57,828 bases of DNA from Melioribacteraceae bacterium. GTDB lineage: Bacteria > Bacteroidota > Ignavibacteria > Ignavibacteriales > Melioribacteraceae. The stretch is taken from NCBI GenBank assembly GCA_023230485.1, contig JALNXG010000017.1, positions 1-57,828 on the forward strand, given 5' to 3'. The notes below the pieces were generated by a model. It was not told where the DNA came from. It worked only from the letters and a program-made list of their open reading frames with translations, and did no database searches. Position numbers and translations under genes: made by a program. This document shows positions 25,235 to 36,300 of the stretch, piece after piece; within the stretch, counting starts at the first letter, position 1; every line of letters starts with the position of its first letter.

Positions 25235-27817
25235 TTATTTTATCAATATCATTTTTAGTTTTGATAAACCGGAATTTTCAAAATTACCCGAAAGCTTTTC
25301 AATAGTGGAAATATACACACCGGAAGATAAACTTGCACCTTTAAAATTATATTCAAAAATTCCACCCGATGAATGTTCTAATAATTTCTGCGAAATTAAT
25401 TCCCCTAGTAAATTATAGATTGAAATACGAACACTTCCTTGAGCAGGAAGAGAATATTTTATAATTGTATTCGGATTAAAAGGATTTGGGTAATTGCCGA
25501 TTAAGCCAAAATTATTAGGAAGAAGAGTATCTATTTCATCAGCACCGGCGAATACATCTTCTTTGAATATTACGTTATCTATAAGAATTGATGGGTTATA
25601 TCCCCCGCACTGAAATATTAAACGTGCTTTTAAATCAGTTTCGTTATTCATAGTGAATATATGCGTAAAAGTTTTTTTTGTTTTGCCAAGTGCGACAGCA
25701 CCAATGCGACTGTAATCCTCATGCTCTCCGCCATCTCTTGTAATGCGCGGATAAAAAACTCTCGTATCACCAGCGGCAGCATCATATTGAAAAAAATATT
25801 TCTTCCCTTTTACGACAGAAATATTTTTTTGTAGCAATTCAATATTCCAATCACTTACGCCACTATTTGTTACATTAATAAATGCTTCATTATTTGATGT
25901 AATTATTAAGTTTGCGTTTGCCTGCTCGAAAGTTTGAAATACCCAACCCGAACTTCCGGCTGAGAAATCGCTATTTAATAACATATTCTCTCCAGCTTGA
26001 ATCAATCTTACAAATATTTTTTCTTTGTTTGAAAATTCACTTGCATTACCCGAAGAATAAACTGCTTTTACTGCAAAAAAGTAATCTGTATTGTTATCTA
26101 AGTCCATAGTTTCAAAATAAGTTTCTTTTGTATTTCCTATTTTTATTAAGCTATTTCCCGCTGTTCCGGCATATACATCATAAGATGCCACATCAGAATC
26201 TCCGAACTTATTAAAAATCAGCCGAACTTTATCTGTATATGATTCTGCAACGAGATATGGAATTGATGCTTTTCCCAAAGAATTAAATTTAAATGCACGA
26301 TAACAATGATAGTTTTCTATAAAATCTAATTGATATACTTTTTCGCCCGAAGGAGTTACTTCGGAAACTTTTGGAAGCGATCCATCTGCCCAACAAATTA
26401 ACGTATTTCCATTTGATAGCCGCTGAGCATTACCCATCCAACTAGTATAATATTTTTTAGGGTCTTTATATTCCCATACCAAAGTCGCTGTCTTGTTTAC
26501 TTCATCGATTAAATATTCCACGGCTCTCGAAATTTTTGGCGAATGAAAATTTCCGTTATCGAATATTGTATAATGATTATTCCCAATTGATCTTATATCA
26601 TGCTGCCAAGAAAATCCATCGAAAGAATCATTAATAAAAGTGAATTGATTATTTTTATTCCCGGGTCCGCCAAACCGCCAGATCATTTCGCCGGTAGTTT
26701 TATTAATTTTGGTTACTTCGTTTAGATGTCGGGAGGATACAACTAAGTTATCATCCATATCAATATCAATTGCGTTCATGTGTATATAATCAATATAATT
26801 TGCTGTTAGATCTACACCGATCGCATCAGTAATTTTATAGTTATCCCAGCATCTCCACTCGAAAACAATATTATTATTTTTATCAACTTCCACGACGTGA
26901 TTACCAACGACAGTCGCATTAGGTTTACCATTTGCCACCATCTTACTCATATCGACCGTCCGCCATTCTAATCCAATCATTAATGCATTACCATTTTTTT
27001 GAAGCATTAGCTCATGTTCATCTGTTCCATACGGACCGCAAGTATATTCTCGAATAATATTAAATCCGGAATCCATTCCAAAAAATTTATCATATCCTTC
27101 AGCAAGTCGATATGTCATTTCACCAGTTGATTGTATCTTAAAATCACGCGCACGCGAAGACATTTTTTTATAAAATAATGGTGTACCATCGCCATTGAGA
27201 ATCATTAAGTATGGAGTTCCCCCCCAGTTATTCATATAGATATAACCAGGAGCAGGATTTGTATTAATCTCTACTTTTACTTCAGGGTAATCGGAGGGTA
27301 CTGCAACTCCATTTATAGATTGAACTTCGTGTGTATTTTCTTTAACCGAGTTGGTCAAGTCGAAAACCGGTCGATTTTCCGAAATTCCATTTATCGAATC
27401 GCGTCTATTATATTCATAACGTAAAAATCTCTCTTTCGGAATTTCATTTTCTGCTATTGTAAAATTAAACTTTATCGAAGGGAGAGAAGTTTCATTATCT
27501 GTCTTAACGCCACCCGCAAAGAAAACAATTACATTTTCACCTTCAACAAAATCAGTAATCGGATCAGCGATTAAAGTATATTCATCGGTAGAGATAATAA
27601 TATCGACTTCATGAAGTCCACTTTTACTACCAATTATTTTAAAATTTTTAGCGGCAGTAATTTTATCGATATGATTTATCTTTTCTCCAAATCGTAATAT
27701 TATAGTGCTCGCTTTGCGGTGGTAATCTGTCCCCGGCTTCGGAAAAATATATTGATAAGATTGAGCTCCGACCGAAGAAACCACAAAAAGAAATAAAATT
27801 ATTTTACGAAGAATCAT
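25235..27817 (-). CDS. T9SS-exported arylsulfotransferase-like protein (copy 2)
   Basis: An 860-residue secreted paralogue of the adjacent downstream gene. A signal peptide and Ig-like domain are followed by the same propeller motifs: 'GYIYMNNWGGTPYLMIL', 'EMIWRFGGPGNKNNQFTFI', 'SWQHDIRSIGNNH' and 'NTLICWADGS'. After this come a fibronectin-like domain, a carbohydrate-binding-like beta-sandwich ('ENMLLNSDFSAGSSGWVFQ') and a T9SS tail starting 'NYPNPFNPNTIIKYSLP'. The carbohydrate-binding-like insert is absent from copy 1, suggesting different surface or substrate targeting. A TATATTTG-type -7 element (minus strand, 27844-27851) lies about 27 bases ahead of the start, but no convincing TTG partner is seen. 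Confidence 0.84.
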   Translation of the reverse strand: MILRKIILFLFVVSSVGAQSYQYIFPKPGTDYHRKASTIILRFGEKINHIDKITAAKNFKIIGSKSGLHEVDIIISTDEYTLIADPITDFVEGENVIVFFAGGVKTDNETSLPSIKFNFTIAENEIPKERFLRYEYNRRDSINGISENRPVFDLTNSVKENTHEVQSINGVAVPSDYPEVKVEINTNPAPGYIYMNNWGGTPYLMILNGDGTPLFYKKMSSRARDFKIQSTGEMTYRLAEGYDKFFGMDSGFNIIREYTCGPYGTDEHELMLQKNGNALMIGLEWRTVDMSKMVANGKPNATVVGNHVVEVDKNNNIVFEWRCWDNYKITDAIGVDLTANYIDYIHMNAIDIDMDDNLVVSSRHLNEVTKINKTTGEMIWRFGGPGNKNNQFTFINDSFDGFSWQHDIRSIGNNHYTIFDNGNFHSPKISRAVEYLIDEVNKTATLVWEYKDPKKYYTSWMGNAQRLSNGNTLICWADGSLPKVSEVTPSGEKVYQLDFIENYHCYRAFKFNSLGKASIPYLVAESYTDKVRLIFNKFGDSDVASYDVYAGTAGNSLIKIGNTKETYFETMDLDNNTDYFFAVKAVYSSGNASEFSNKEKIFVRLIQAGENMLLNSDFSAGSSGWVFQTFEQANANLIITSNNEAFINVTNSGVSDWNIELLQKNISVVKGKKYFFQYDAAAGDTRVFYPRITRDGGEHEDYSRIGAVALGKTKKTFTHIFTMNNETDLKARLIFQCGGYNPSILIDNVIFKEDVFAGADEIDTLLPNNFGLIGNYPNPFNPNTIIKYSLPAQGSVRISIYNLLGELISQKLLEHSSGGIFEYNFKGASLSSGVYISTIEKLSGNFENSGLSKLKMILIK

Positions 27818-27899
27818 ATCAAACCAATTATTTATTATAGATACAAATATACTTATTTAATCAGACTCGGACGTTGCATTCAGAAGGAACTAGAATTAA

Positions 27900-28928
27900 C
27901 TATTTAAATACGCCGGGGATTTTTGTGCCACAATTTGGGCATTTATTTATTAGTAAATTATTCTTTCTTACGCTATGCCAATCGCGTTCTATTAAAGGAA
28001 TTGCGCATTCGGGACAGTAGGTCGTGCTCCCTTTTATATCGTGCACATTTCCAAGATAACAAAACTTTATTCCTTCCGAAAGTGCAATTTCCCTTGATAA
28101 AATTAAGGATTTATGTTGTGTTGCGGTTTTATCTTTCATTTTGAAATCGGGATGAAATGCAGTAAAATGAAGCGGTACTTCATTTCCCAGATTTTCAACT
28201 ATCCAACTGCACATCTTCTTTATCTCTTCAGGATTGTCGTTTTCGCCCGGAATTAATAATGTTGTTAATTCGAGCCATACATCAGTTTCTTTTTTCAACC
28301 ATATTAGTGTATCTAATACATCTGATAAGTGCGAGAAGGTTAGATTATGATAAAATTCTTCAGTGAATGCCTTGAGATCAATATTAGCAGCATCAATATA
28401 TTTATAAACATCTTTTCTCGCTTCTTTATCGATATATCCTGCCGATACCATTACAGAACGAATACCTTCTTCCCGTGCCAATCGTGAAATGTCAATTACA
28501 TATTCACCAAATATCACCGGGTCATTATAAGTATATGCAATTGATGGCAAATGATTTTTTTTAGCTAGTGAAACTACATCTTCCGGTGAGGCATAAAGGG
28601 AATTAACCGAATCGTAACGTGCTTTACTAATTGACCAATTCTGACAAAACTTACATCCAAGATTACACCCAGCTGTTCCGAAGCTTAATATTTCTGTTCC
28701 GGGAAGGAAATGATTCAACGGCTTTTTTTCTATCGGATCAATGCCGAATCCCGTAGGTCTTCCGTAACCTATGGAATAAAGCATACCATCAATATTTTCT
28801 CTAATAAAGCAGAAGCCCGCTTGTCCATCCCCAATTGTGCAGTAACGCGGACAGAGTGTGCATACAATTTTTCCTAATTCATCTTTATGCCACCAATTCG
28901 CTTCTTTATATTTTCTTTTCTCATTCAT
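27900..28928 (-). CDS. amrS: AmmeMemoRadiSam-system radical SAM protein
   Basis: A 342-residue radical SAM enzyme. The N-terminal 'CTLCPRYCTIGDGQAGFC' and 'PLNHFLPGTEILSFGTAGCNL' identify the family. The [4Fe-4S] cluster motif is CNLGCKFC, as in CxxxCxxC. A C-terminal zinc ribbon ('YCPECAIPL ... NKCPNCGTKIPG') completes the protein. These enzymes usually work with Memo-like and AMMECR1-like proteins, neither of which is in the window. The ATG overlaps the pyruvate kinase stop by four bases, so it is the last gene of the Lon-pyk-amrS unit. The reaction is not settled for this family. Confidence 0.9.
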   Translation of the reverse strand: MNEKRKYKEANWWHKDELGKIVCTLCPRYCTIGDGQAGFCFIRENIDGMLYSIGYGRPTGFGIDPIEKKPLNHFLPGTEILSFGTAGCNLGCKFCQNWSISKARYDSVNSLYASPEDVVSLAKKNHLPSIAYTYNDPVIFGEYVIDISRLAREEGIRSVMVSAGYIDKEARKDVYKYIDAANIDLKAFTEEFYHNLTFSHLSDVLDTLIWLKKETDVWLELTTLLIPGENDNPEEIKKMCSWIVENLGNEVPLHFTAFHPDFKMKDKTATQHKSLILSREIALSEGIKFCYLGNVHDIKGSTTYCPECAIPLIERDWHSVRKNNLLINKCPNCGTKIPGVFK

Positions 28929-30349
28929 ATTATTTCAAAACGGAGCCAGCTTCTTCTCTTCTTTTCTCCGATTAATTTGCCGGAGGTGTATAATACTAAA
29001 TTCCCTTCTTTTACTATACCTCTTTCCAATAAAATTTTTTTTGCATTTTCTACTGCTTTTTCTTCATCAGATATATCTACCATGTAGCTCGACTTAATCC
29101 CCCAAAGCAGATTTAATTGACTCAAAGCATCAAAGCTATCAGAAAAAACATAGATTCGGGAAGAAGGACGATATTTACAAACCACTCTTGCTTTTCCGCC
29201 AAAGTGAGTAAAAACTACAATTAAATCAGCATTTATTTGATTTGCCATTTTCGATATCGCTTTACCCGATGCATCGAAAATATTATCTAACGGGTCTTCG
29301 GGTATTTCATATTTTATTTTTTTTCTGTCGGCAGGATCAACTTCAGTAGCAATAAGTATATTATTCATTATTTTAACTGCATCCACGGGATATTTCCCAA
29401 CAGAAGTTTCGGCACTTAACATAACTACATCAGTGCCATCCCATACAGCATTGGCTATATCAGATGCTTCGGCACGAGTAGGAATTGGATTATAAATCAT
29501 ACTCTCCAACATCTGTGTGGCTGTTATCACTAATTTACCTGCGGCATTACATCTGCGAATTATATCTTTTTGAATGATAGGCACTTCTTGTGGTTTTAAT
29601 TCAACACCAAGATCTCCGCGAGCCACCATAATACCATCGGATGCTTTTAATATTTCATCGAAATTATCTACCGCTTCTCGTTTTTCTATCTTGGCAATTA
29701 TTTGTGCTTTACTTCCATATTTATTTAAATAATTTCTTAGTGCGATAATATCATCTGCTTTCCTTACGAAAGAAAGGGCTACGAAATCCACACGATGTTT
29801 TAATGAATACTCTAGATTTTTTATATCAACTTCAGTAAGCGATGGAGTGCTAAGTTTCATTGAGGGAAGATTCATTCCCTTTCGTGGCTTTAATATTCCC
29901 CCCTCAATTATTTTACAAATGACAGAACCTTCCTTTACTTCTATTACTTCAAGATTTAGTAAACCATCATCAATAAGAATTGTATCTCCAATCGAGGCAT
30001 CCTTGCTAAGCTCTTTATAAGAAGAGGATACTCTTTTATTATCTCCGAGAATATCTTCGGCGGTAATTTCTATTGTATCGCCGCTATTGATATAATAAAA
30101 TTCTTCTTTCAATTTTCCGACTCTTATCTTCGGTCCTTGAAGATCAATGAGTGTAGAAATAAAAAGAGATTTACTTACGCATACCTCATGGATAATTCCA
30201 AATATTTTTTCAAAATTCTCTTGCGTGCCGTGAGACATATTGAGGCGAACTGCATCCAAACCGGCATCAACCAAAGCTTCAATTATTTCCTTCGTATCGG
30301 TAGCCGGTCCTAATGTAGCTAATATTTTTGTTTTGGCAATGGCAGCCAT
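28925..30349 (-). CDS. pyk: Pyruvate kinase
   Basis: A 474-residue glycolytic enzyme converting phosphoenolpyruvate and ADP to pyruvate and ATP. Family motifs are 'KTKILATLGPATD', 'VRLNMSHG', 'IDLQGPKIRVG', 'IIAKIEKREAV', 'GIMVARGDLGVEL' and 'ATQMLESMI..P.PTRAEASD'. The length and order of domains (barrel, cap, regulatory) are normal. The start follows the stop of the AAA+ Lon gene with no gap, and the stop overlaps amrS. Confidence 0.97.
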   Translation of the reverse strand: MAAIAKTKILATLGPATDTKEIIEALVDAGLDAVRLNMSHGTQENFEKIFGIIHEVCVSKSLFISTLIDLQGPKIRVGKLKEEFYYINSGDTIEITAEDILGDNKRVSSSYKELSKDASIGDTILIDDGLLNLEVIEVKEGSVICKIIEGGILKPRKGMNLPSMKLSTPSLTEVDIKNLEYSLKHRVDFVALSFVRKADDIIALRNYLNKYGSKAQIIAKIEKREAVDNFDEILKASDGIMVARGDLGVELKPQEVPIIQKDIIRRCNAAGKLVITATQMLESMIYNPIPTRAEASDIANAVWDGTDVVMLSAETSVGKYPVDAVKIMNNILIATEVDPADRKKIKYEIPEDPLDNIFDASGKAISKMANQINADLIVVFTHFGGKARVVCKYRPSSRIYVFSDSFDALSQLNLLWGIKSSYMVDISDEEKAVENAKKILLERGIVKEGNLVLYTSGKLIGEKKRRSWLRFEII

Positions 30350-33181
30350 TTATTTTCTACTCTTTTTATTTTTCGATTGCGTAACAGATGATGGTTTCTG
30401 CACTCGTGCTTTCTCCGGAGTTTTTACAACTTTTTTGGAAACAGGTACAGATAATTTCTTTTCTTTAGAAACCGAAATCGATTTAGGAGAAGACCCACGA
30501 TCAGATTTAATTGATGTTTTAGAAACAGGAATAGCTTTAGAATTCCGGTTACTTCCGGATTTTGATACTGACTTAGAAACTGGTCTCGGTACAGGTTTCT
30601 TCACAGGCTTCCTTTTAGGTACTGGTACGGGGGTCGGCACAGGACTCGGCACCGGTTTGGGAACAGGTTTCTTCTTCGGAGTCGGTTTTGGAATCTTCTT
30701 TTTCTTCGGTGCAGGCTTTCCTTTATCTTTCTCTCCGTGATGATGAGCATGCGGTTTCTTTTCGTGCTCACCTTTTGCCGTTTTTCTCATCTCTTTTAAT
30801 TCTTTTTCCACTTCACCAAATACAGTGCCTACCGGATAATCGCCATGAGCATTTGCAACTCCAGCTTCAACTCCAAATAATATTTCAATTGCCTCTTCTA
30901 CCTTTGCAACGGGATAAATATGGAATTTATTTTCATTAACAGCATTAATAATTTCTTGCTTGAGCATTAGCTCTTTTACGTTCTGGATAGGAATTATTGC
31001 TCCATGCGATCCATCCAATCCTCTTTTAGAACATACATCAAAATATCCTTCGATTTTTTCATTAACACCGCCAATAGGTTGTATTTCCCCTTTCTGATTA
31101 ACTGAACCTGTAATTGCAATCGACTGCTTTATCGGTAAACGTGAAAGAGCGGAAGAGATTACACATATTTCGGTAATTGAAGCACTATCACCATCAATCA
31201 TACCGTAACCTTGCTCAAATACAATATTAGCATTGAAGGCAAGATTAAGTTTACGTCCGAATTTTTCCTTAAAGTAACCTGAAATAATTAGCACACCTTT
31301 ATTATGTGAGCTCCCGCTTAAACCCGATTCCCTTTCTACGTTTATAAATGAACCATTGCCAAGTGAGACAGATGCTGTTATACGTGTCGGCTTGCCAAAT
31401 GAATATGATTCGCCGCCATAAACAGCCAGCCCATTAATCATTCCGATTTTTTCACCTGTGGTTTCAATCAAAATAATTTTATTATCTAACATCTCTTGAA
31501 CTTTCGATTCATATAAACCATGTCTTTCCCTTTTAGCAAGAAAGGCTTGATCTACATGATAGCTTGATACAGTTTTATCACCATTGTCTTTAGCCCAGAA
31601 ATTTGATTCCCTAACCAAATCTGCTATATAAGCAAATCGTGTCGTAAGTTTATTTTGTCTGCCCGAATACTTTGCACCATATTCAGTTATGCGGGCAACT
31701 GCAGTTTTATCAAACTCCAATAATTTTTCCTGCTCGATTAATTTTTTTATTAATCGCGCATATTCTAAAATTGATTGTTCGTTACGTGCAATCTCGTAAT
31801 CAAAATCGGCTTTCACTTTGAAAATTTTATTGAAGTCATCTCCGTAATTAGATAATACAGAATAGATATAATTATTACCTACGAGGATAACTTTGCATTC
31901 AATATCGATAGGTTCGGGCTTTAAGACGCTTGGTGAAAATTGATAAACAGTTGCAAGGTCTTGAATCTCTAATTTACCATAAAGCAGAACGCGTTTTAAA
32001 GCTTTCCAAACACCGTTTTCGGAAAATGAATCGAGTGCATTTAGTATAAGGAACCCTCCGTTAGCTCTGAGCAGAGAACCAGCTTTCACCTTAGTAAAAT
32101 CAGCATACCAACCGCCTCTTCCATCGGAAAATTTTTCAATCGTACCGAAAATATTATTATATGTGGGCGATGTCTCTAAAACTACCGGACATGATTTTAC
32201 GTCTGTATTATCTAGAATAATATTTATCTCATATTCTTTAAGGTAATCTACTACCAATCCGTCTTGGGTCTCTTCGGTCGCTGGTTTTTGTCCTTTGAAT
32301 ATTTCAAGATTAGATAGTATATCTTCTTCCACTTCTTCTAAATAATTGAGTATCTTATCATTTTCATATTGCTTTTTAATTTCATCCATTGTTATATGAA
32401 TTACATTACCTACGAAAGATTTTTCTAGTTCAAGAATTCTTTCTTGAAAAGTTTGGCTAAGCTTTAGACTTTGCTTAAATACCTTTGCAAGCTCTTCTTG
32501 GTAGGATGAATATTTTTTAATAAATTGATCTGCCTGCTCTTTGGTAATTTTTTCACCTTTGACGTATTCACCGAGCTGTTGCATAAATACAGGTTCATTT
32601 TCAATTACAGCAAGAATTTCGGGACGAGTAAGCTCGCCCACTTTAACCTGACCAAGAGTAAAATTATCTTTTTTAAGTTTTTCTTCAAATTCACTCATTA
32701 TAGCTGATTGTGAAGAACCGAACTCTTCAAGTAATTTTTTCTTTTGACTGACAAAAGGTTCATTACTAAGGAATGAAGGAATTTTCTCCTGTAAAAATTT
32801 TATTGCCTTATATAGTTCCTCTTTGAACTCTAAAGCTTTCCCGGCAGGAAATTCTAGCAGGACCGGTTTATCCCTATCCTTAAAATTATTTACATAGGCA
32901 TAATCTTTTAATTGAGAGCAATCAGGACGAATCGATTCCAATACTGATTTTATTGATGTAAACTTCCCTGTACCGGATAATCCTGTTACGAATATATTAT
33001 ATCCGGGACTTTTTAATTCCACTCCGAGCTTTAATGCTTTAAGTGCTCTTTCCTGCCCAACAATTCCTTCAATCGGCTTTAGATGTGATGTAGTTTCAAA
33101 TTCAAAAATCTCTGGGTCGCAGACCCATCTTAATTCTTCCGGTTTTAGTTCTCGTGGTTTAGAAGCTTTTTTTAGAGGCAT
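30350..33181 (-). CDS. Lon-related AAA+ protease (LonB/LonC-like) with basic low-complexity tail
   Basis: A 943-residue cytoplasmic ATP-dependent protease of the Lon-related group, without the usual Lon N-domain. Walker A is 'GLSGTGK' (67-73). A long helical insertion rich in Glu/Lys follows (about 130-320). The AAA+ domain continues with 'GGFLILNALD' and 'KVILVGN'. The protease domain carries the dyad Ser666 ('DGDSAS') and Lys709 ('GGVNEK'), 43 residues apart. From about residue 800 to the end there is an odd tail: His-rich 'HAHHH', then Pro/Lys/Val dipeptide repeats ('PVPKPVPSPVP'), then Ser/Lys-rich repeats. The tail is absent from typical members and may bind nucleic acid or polyanions. 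It heads the unit with pyk and amrS. Confidence 0.9.
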   Translation of the reverse strand: MPLKKASKPRELKPEELRWVCDPEIFEFETTSHLKPIEGIVGQERALKALKLGVELKSPGYNIFVTGLSGTGKFTSIKSVLESIRPDCSQLKDYAYVNNFKDRDKPVLLEFPAGKALEFKEELYKAIKFLQEKIPSFLSNEPFVSQKKKLLEEFGSSQSAIMSEFEEKLKKDNFTLGQVKVGELTRPEILAVIENEPVFMQQLGEYVKGEKITKEQADQFIKKYSSYQEELAKVFKQSLKLSQTFQERILELEKSFVGNVIHITMDEIKKQYENDKILNYLEEVEEDILSNLEIFKGQKPATEETQDGLVVDYLKEYEINIILDNTDVKSCPVVLETSPTYNNIFGTIEKFSDGRGGWYADFTKVKAGSLLRANGGFLILNALDSFSENGVWKALKRVLLYGKLEIQDLATVYQFSPSVLKPEPIDIECKVILVGNNYIYSVLSNYGDDFNKIFKVKADFDYEIARNEQSILEYARLIKKLIEQEKLLEFDKTAVARITEYGAKYSGRQNKLTTRFAYIADLVRESNFWAKDNGDKTVSSYHVDQAFLAKRERHGLYESKVQEMLDNKIILIETTGEKIGMINGLAVYGGESYSFGKPTRITASVSLGNGSFINVERESGLSGSSHNKGVLIISGYFKEKFGRKLNLAFNANIVFEQGYGMIDGDSASITEICVISSALSRLPIKQSIAITGSVNQKGEIQPIGGVNEKIEGYFDVCSKRGLDGSHGAIIPIQNVKELMLKQEIINAVNENKFHIYPVAKVEEAIEILFGVEAGVANAHGDYPVGTVFGEVEKELKEMRKTAKGEHEKKPHAHHHGEKDKGKPAPKKKKIPKPTPKKKPVPKPVPSPVPTPVPVPKRKPVKKPVPRPVSKSVSKSGSNRNSKAIPVSKTSIKSDRGSSPKSISVSKEKKLSVPVSKKVVKTPEKARVQKPSSVTQSKNKKSRK

Positions 33182-33247
33182 AATTTTCCCGTAAATGTTC
33201 TTTCAGTATTAAAATATACTGCTTTTATAGAATTTTTGTTTTAAATT

Positions 33248-33255
33248 TATATTTG
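33248..33255 (+). promoter_or_regulatory. Possible -7 promoter element of mfd
   Basis: TATATTTG matches the TAnnTTTG consensus and lies 61 bases before the mfd start. No TTG at the right distance is seen, so support is weak. Confidence 0.28.
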
Positions 33256-33316
33256 GTAATGAATTTCCCTCCATTTTGGATTGGGAATGGTCTATTTATT
33301 TTAAAAAGCATAAAGA

Positions 33317-36300
33317 ATGAAAAATATATTTCCCCTTTTAGAAAATCCTGCATATACAATTGAATTAAAAAAACAACTATCTTTACTCAAGAACAAGAAA
33401 GGTAAAATTGCGATTAGCCAATTCTATGGCTCATCAAAAGCACTTTTTGTTTCTGAAATTTTCTCTGAAAATAATCACTTATTAATTCTACTGCCATCAA
33501 TTCAATCTATTCATGAATTAGCAGTCGAATTATCACTTCTTGGATTCACTGACTATGTAATTCAAATCGATGATTTCTCTAAAGAATCCATTCAAGAGAG
33601 ATTAACCGTAATTAGTAATAAAGATAAATTCATTGCGCTTTCCACTTACGGAATATTAAAAACAAAGCTCCCATCAAAAAATGAATTAAGCAATAAGACA
33701 ACTACAATAACCGCTGGGGGTGATCTAAGTTATGATGAGTTAGTGGAATACCTCAATTTGCTTAACTATAACAAAGAAAAGTTTTCAGCAGATCCGGGTG
33801 ATTATGCAATTCGTGGTTCGATAATCGATTTTTGGTCATTCAGTGAAAAAATGCCCTGCCGTATAGAATTCGATGGCGACTTCTTAGAATCGATTCGTTA
33901 TTTCGATTCCGATAGCCAGCGTTCGCTTAATAAAGTTGAAAGCGTTACACTCGCTGCAATAATAGATTCTTCCGCTAGTGACGAATCCGGAAATATTTTT
34001 CATTACCTCGATAGCCCGCTTGTATTTGCATCTCAATTTGAATTAAGTCATTTTTTTTCTCCCTCAACTCTGGAAAATGAAGAAGAGAGTGAAGAAATTA
34101 TAGAAATAGATGCTTCTATTAGGAACGAGCTTTATTCGGATAAAAAATATTCTCAGCCCATAGAAGATGATGAACAGAAAGAAGAAGAACAATTCAGTTT
34201 AGATGATCTTTTTGAACATAACTGTCGTTGGATTATTGAAGAAGAATTAGAGCAAAGCGAAAATAGAATTAATCTTCAGATTAGCGAGATACAACCGATT
34301 AATTCTAATTTTGATCTGTTTTTTAATATCCTTACCGAACAAAAGAAGAAAAATAATCAAATAATACTCGCCGTAGAAAATGAACTTCAAGTGAGAAGAT
34401 TGATCGACCTGCTTTCTGAATACAAAGAAGAACTTTCGGAGATGATATTATCGGGAACTATAAAAATCACTGTATTCCCAATTAAAAGTGGATTTTATTC
34501 TAAGCCCGATCGTTTATTCCTTGTTACTGATTATCAAATTTTTAATAAACCGTACCGCACCAAACTACCCGGAAAATCTAAAGTAAAAAAATCACGTATC
34601 AAAGACTTAGCTTCAATAAAGAAAGGCGATTTTGTAGTTCATCAAAATTTCGGAATTGGTATGTATGCCGGTTTAGAAAATATTAAAATCGGCGATATTG
34701 AACAGGAATCAATAAAAATTCTTTATGCTGAAGGCGGTGTTGTTTATGTAAATCTCAACTACTTCTCTTTAGTTAAAAAATTCTCGCAGAAAGATAATGT
34801 ACCGCCAAAGCTTTCCTCACTTGGAAGCGGCGAATGGAAAAAGACTAAGAAGAAAGTTAAAGCGCAGATAAAAGAAGCTGCACGCGAATTAATTACTCTT
34901 TATGCAAAACGGAAATCAGCAGAAGGATATGCATTCAGCAGCGATTCTATTTGGCAGAAGGAATTAGAAGCATCTTTCTTCTATGAAGATACGCCCGACC
35001 AATCTAAAGTAACTGAAGAAGTAAAGAGCGATATGGAAGGAAGAAATCCGATGGATCGGCTTGTTTGCGGAGATGTAGGATTTGGTAAAACAGAAATTGC
35101 AGTACGTGCGGCATTCAAATCAATTAATGATGGAAAACAGGTTGCTCTTCTAGTACCAACCACAATTCTTGCAGAACAACATTATAATACATTTAAGGAT
35201 CGTCTCGCTCAATTCCCTGTTAGAGTTGCCGCTATGAGCCGTTTCCAAACAAAAACTCAACAAAATGAAACCGTTGAAAAACTTGAAAAAGGTGAAGTGG
35301 ATATTTTAATCGGCACTCACCGCATCCTTTCAAAAGATATAAAATTTAAAGACCTCGGATTGCTAATTATAGATGAAGAGCACCGCTTCGGTGTGATGCA
35401 CAAAGAAAAATTAAAATCGCTCAAGGCAAATGTTGATTCACTTACCCTCTCGGCAACACCAATTCCTCGAACTCTTAATTTATCATTACTGGGTGCACGT
35501 GATCTTTCTATTATTGCTACACCCCCTCCGAACCGACAGCCAATTTATACACGCGTAGATGTATTCGATATTAAAAAAGTCCGTGAATGGATAACGACTG
35601 AAATAAAGCGTAACGGTCAGGTTTATTTCGTTCATGATCGCGTTCAATCGATAGAAAAGATTACGAGCTTTTTGCAGAAGTATATGCCTCAAGTTTCATT
35701 CGGCGTGGCACATGGTCAGATGAAACCCGCTCAATTAGAAGAAGTCATTTATGATTTCTTGAATAAAAAATATCATGTACTTGTGGCTACTAAAATTATT
35801 GAATCCGGACTTGATATACCGAACGTAAATACAATTATTATAAATCGTGCTGATCGTTTCGGACTTGCAGAGCTTCATCAATTAAGAGGTCGTGTAGGTA
35901 GAAGCGATAGACAGGCTTATGCTTATCTACTTGTTCCATCGCTCGATTCAATCACAAAAAAAGCCGTAAAAAGATTGCAGGCAATTGAAGAATATACTGA
36001 TTTAGGTGAGGGATTTAACATTGCAATGCGCGATCTTGAAATTCGCGGTGCTGGTAATCTACTTGGAACTGAACAAAGTGGAAATATTGATTCAGTAGGT
36101 TTCGACACTTATATGAAGTTACTCGATGAAGCAGTTGAAGAACTAAGACAAGATGAATTTAAAGAAGTATTCAAAGACCTACCCAAGCAAATTGAAAGGA
36201 GCGAACCGACAATCGATTGCTATTTTGAAATCGGAATACCGAAAGGTTTTATGCCAGATCAAGCAGACCGCCTCTCTTTCTATACTGCCCTCTTTTCAAT

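Noticed and set aside
30240..30740. 166-residue Gly/Thr-rich plus-strand ORF
   Set aside because: It is the antisense shadow of the low-complexity tail of the Lon-like protease, with no ribosome site.
30350..33181. AAA+ Lon-like protease as part of the CRISPR-linked cascade
   Set aside because: It lies 8 kb away on the other strand in a unit with pyruvate kinase and amrS, has its own ATPase module and no cyclic-nucleotide sensor.
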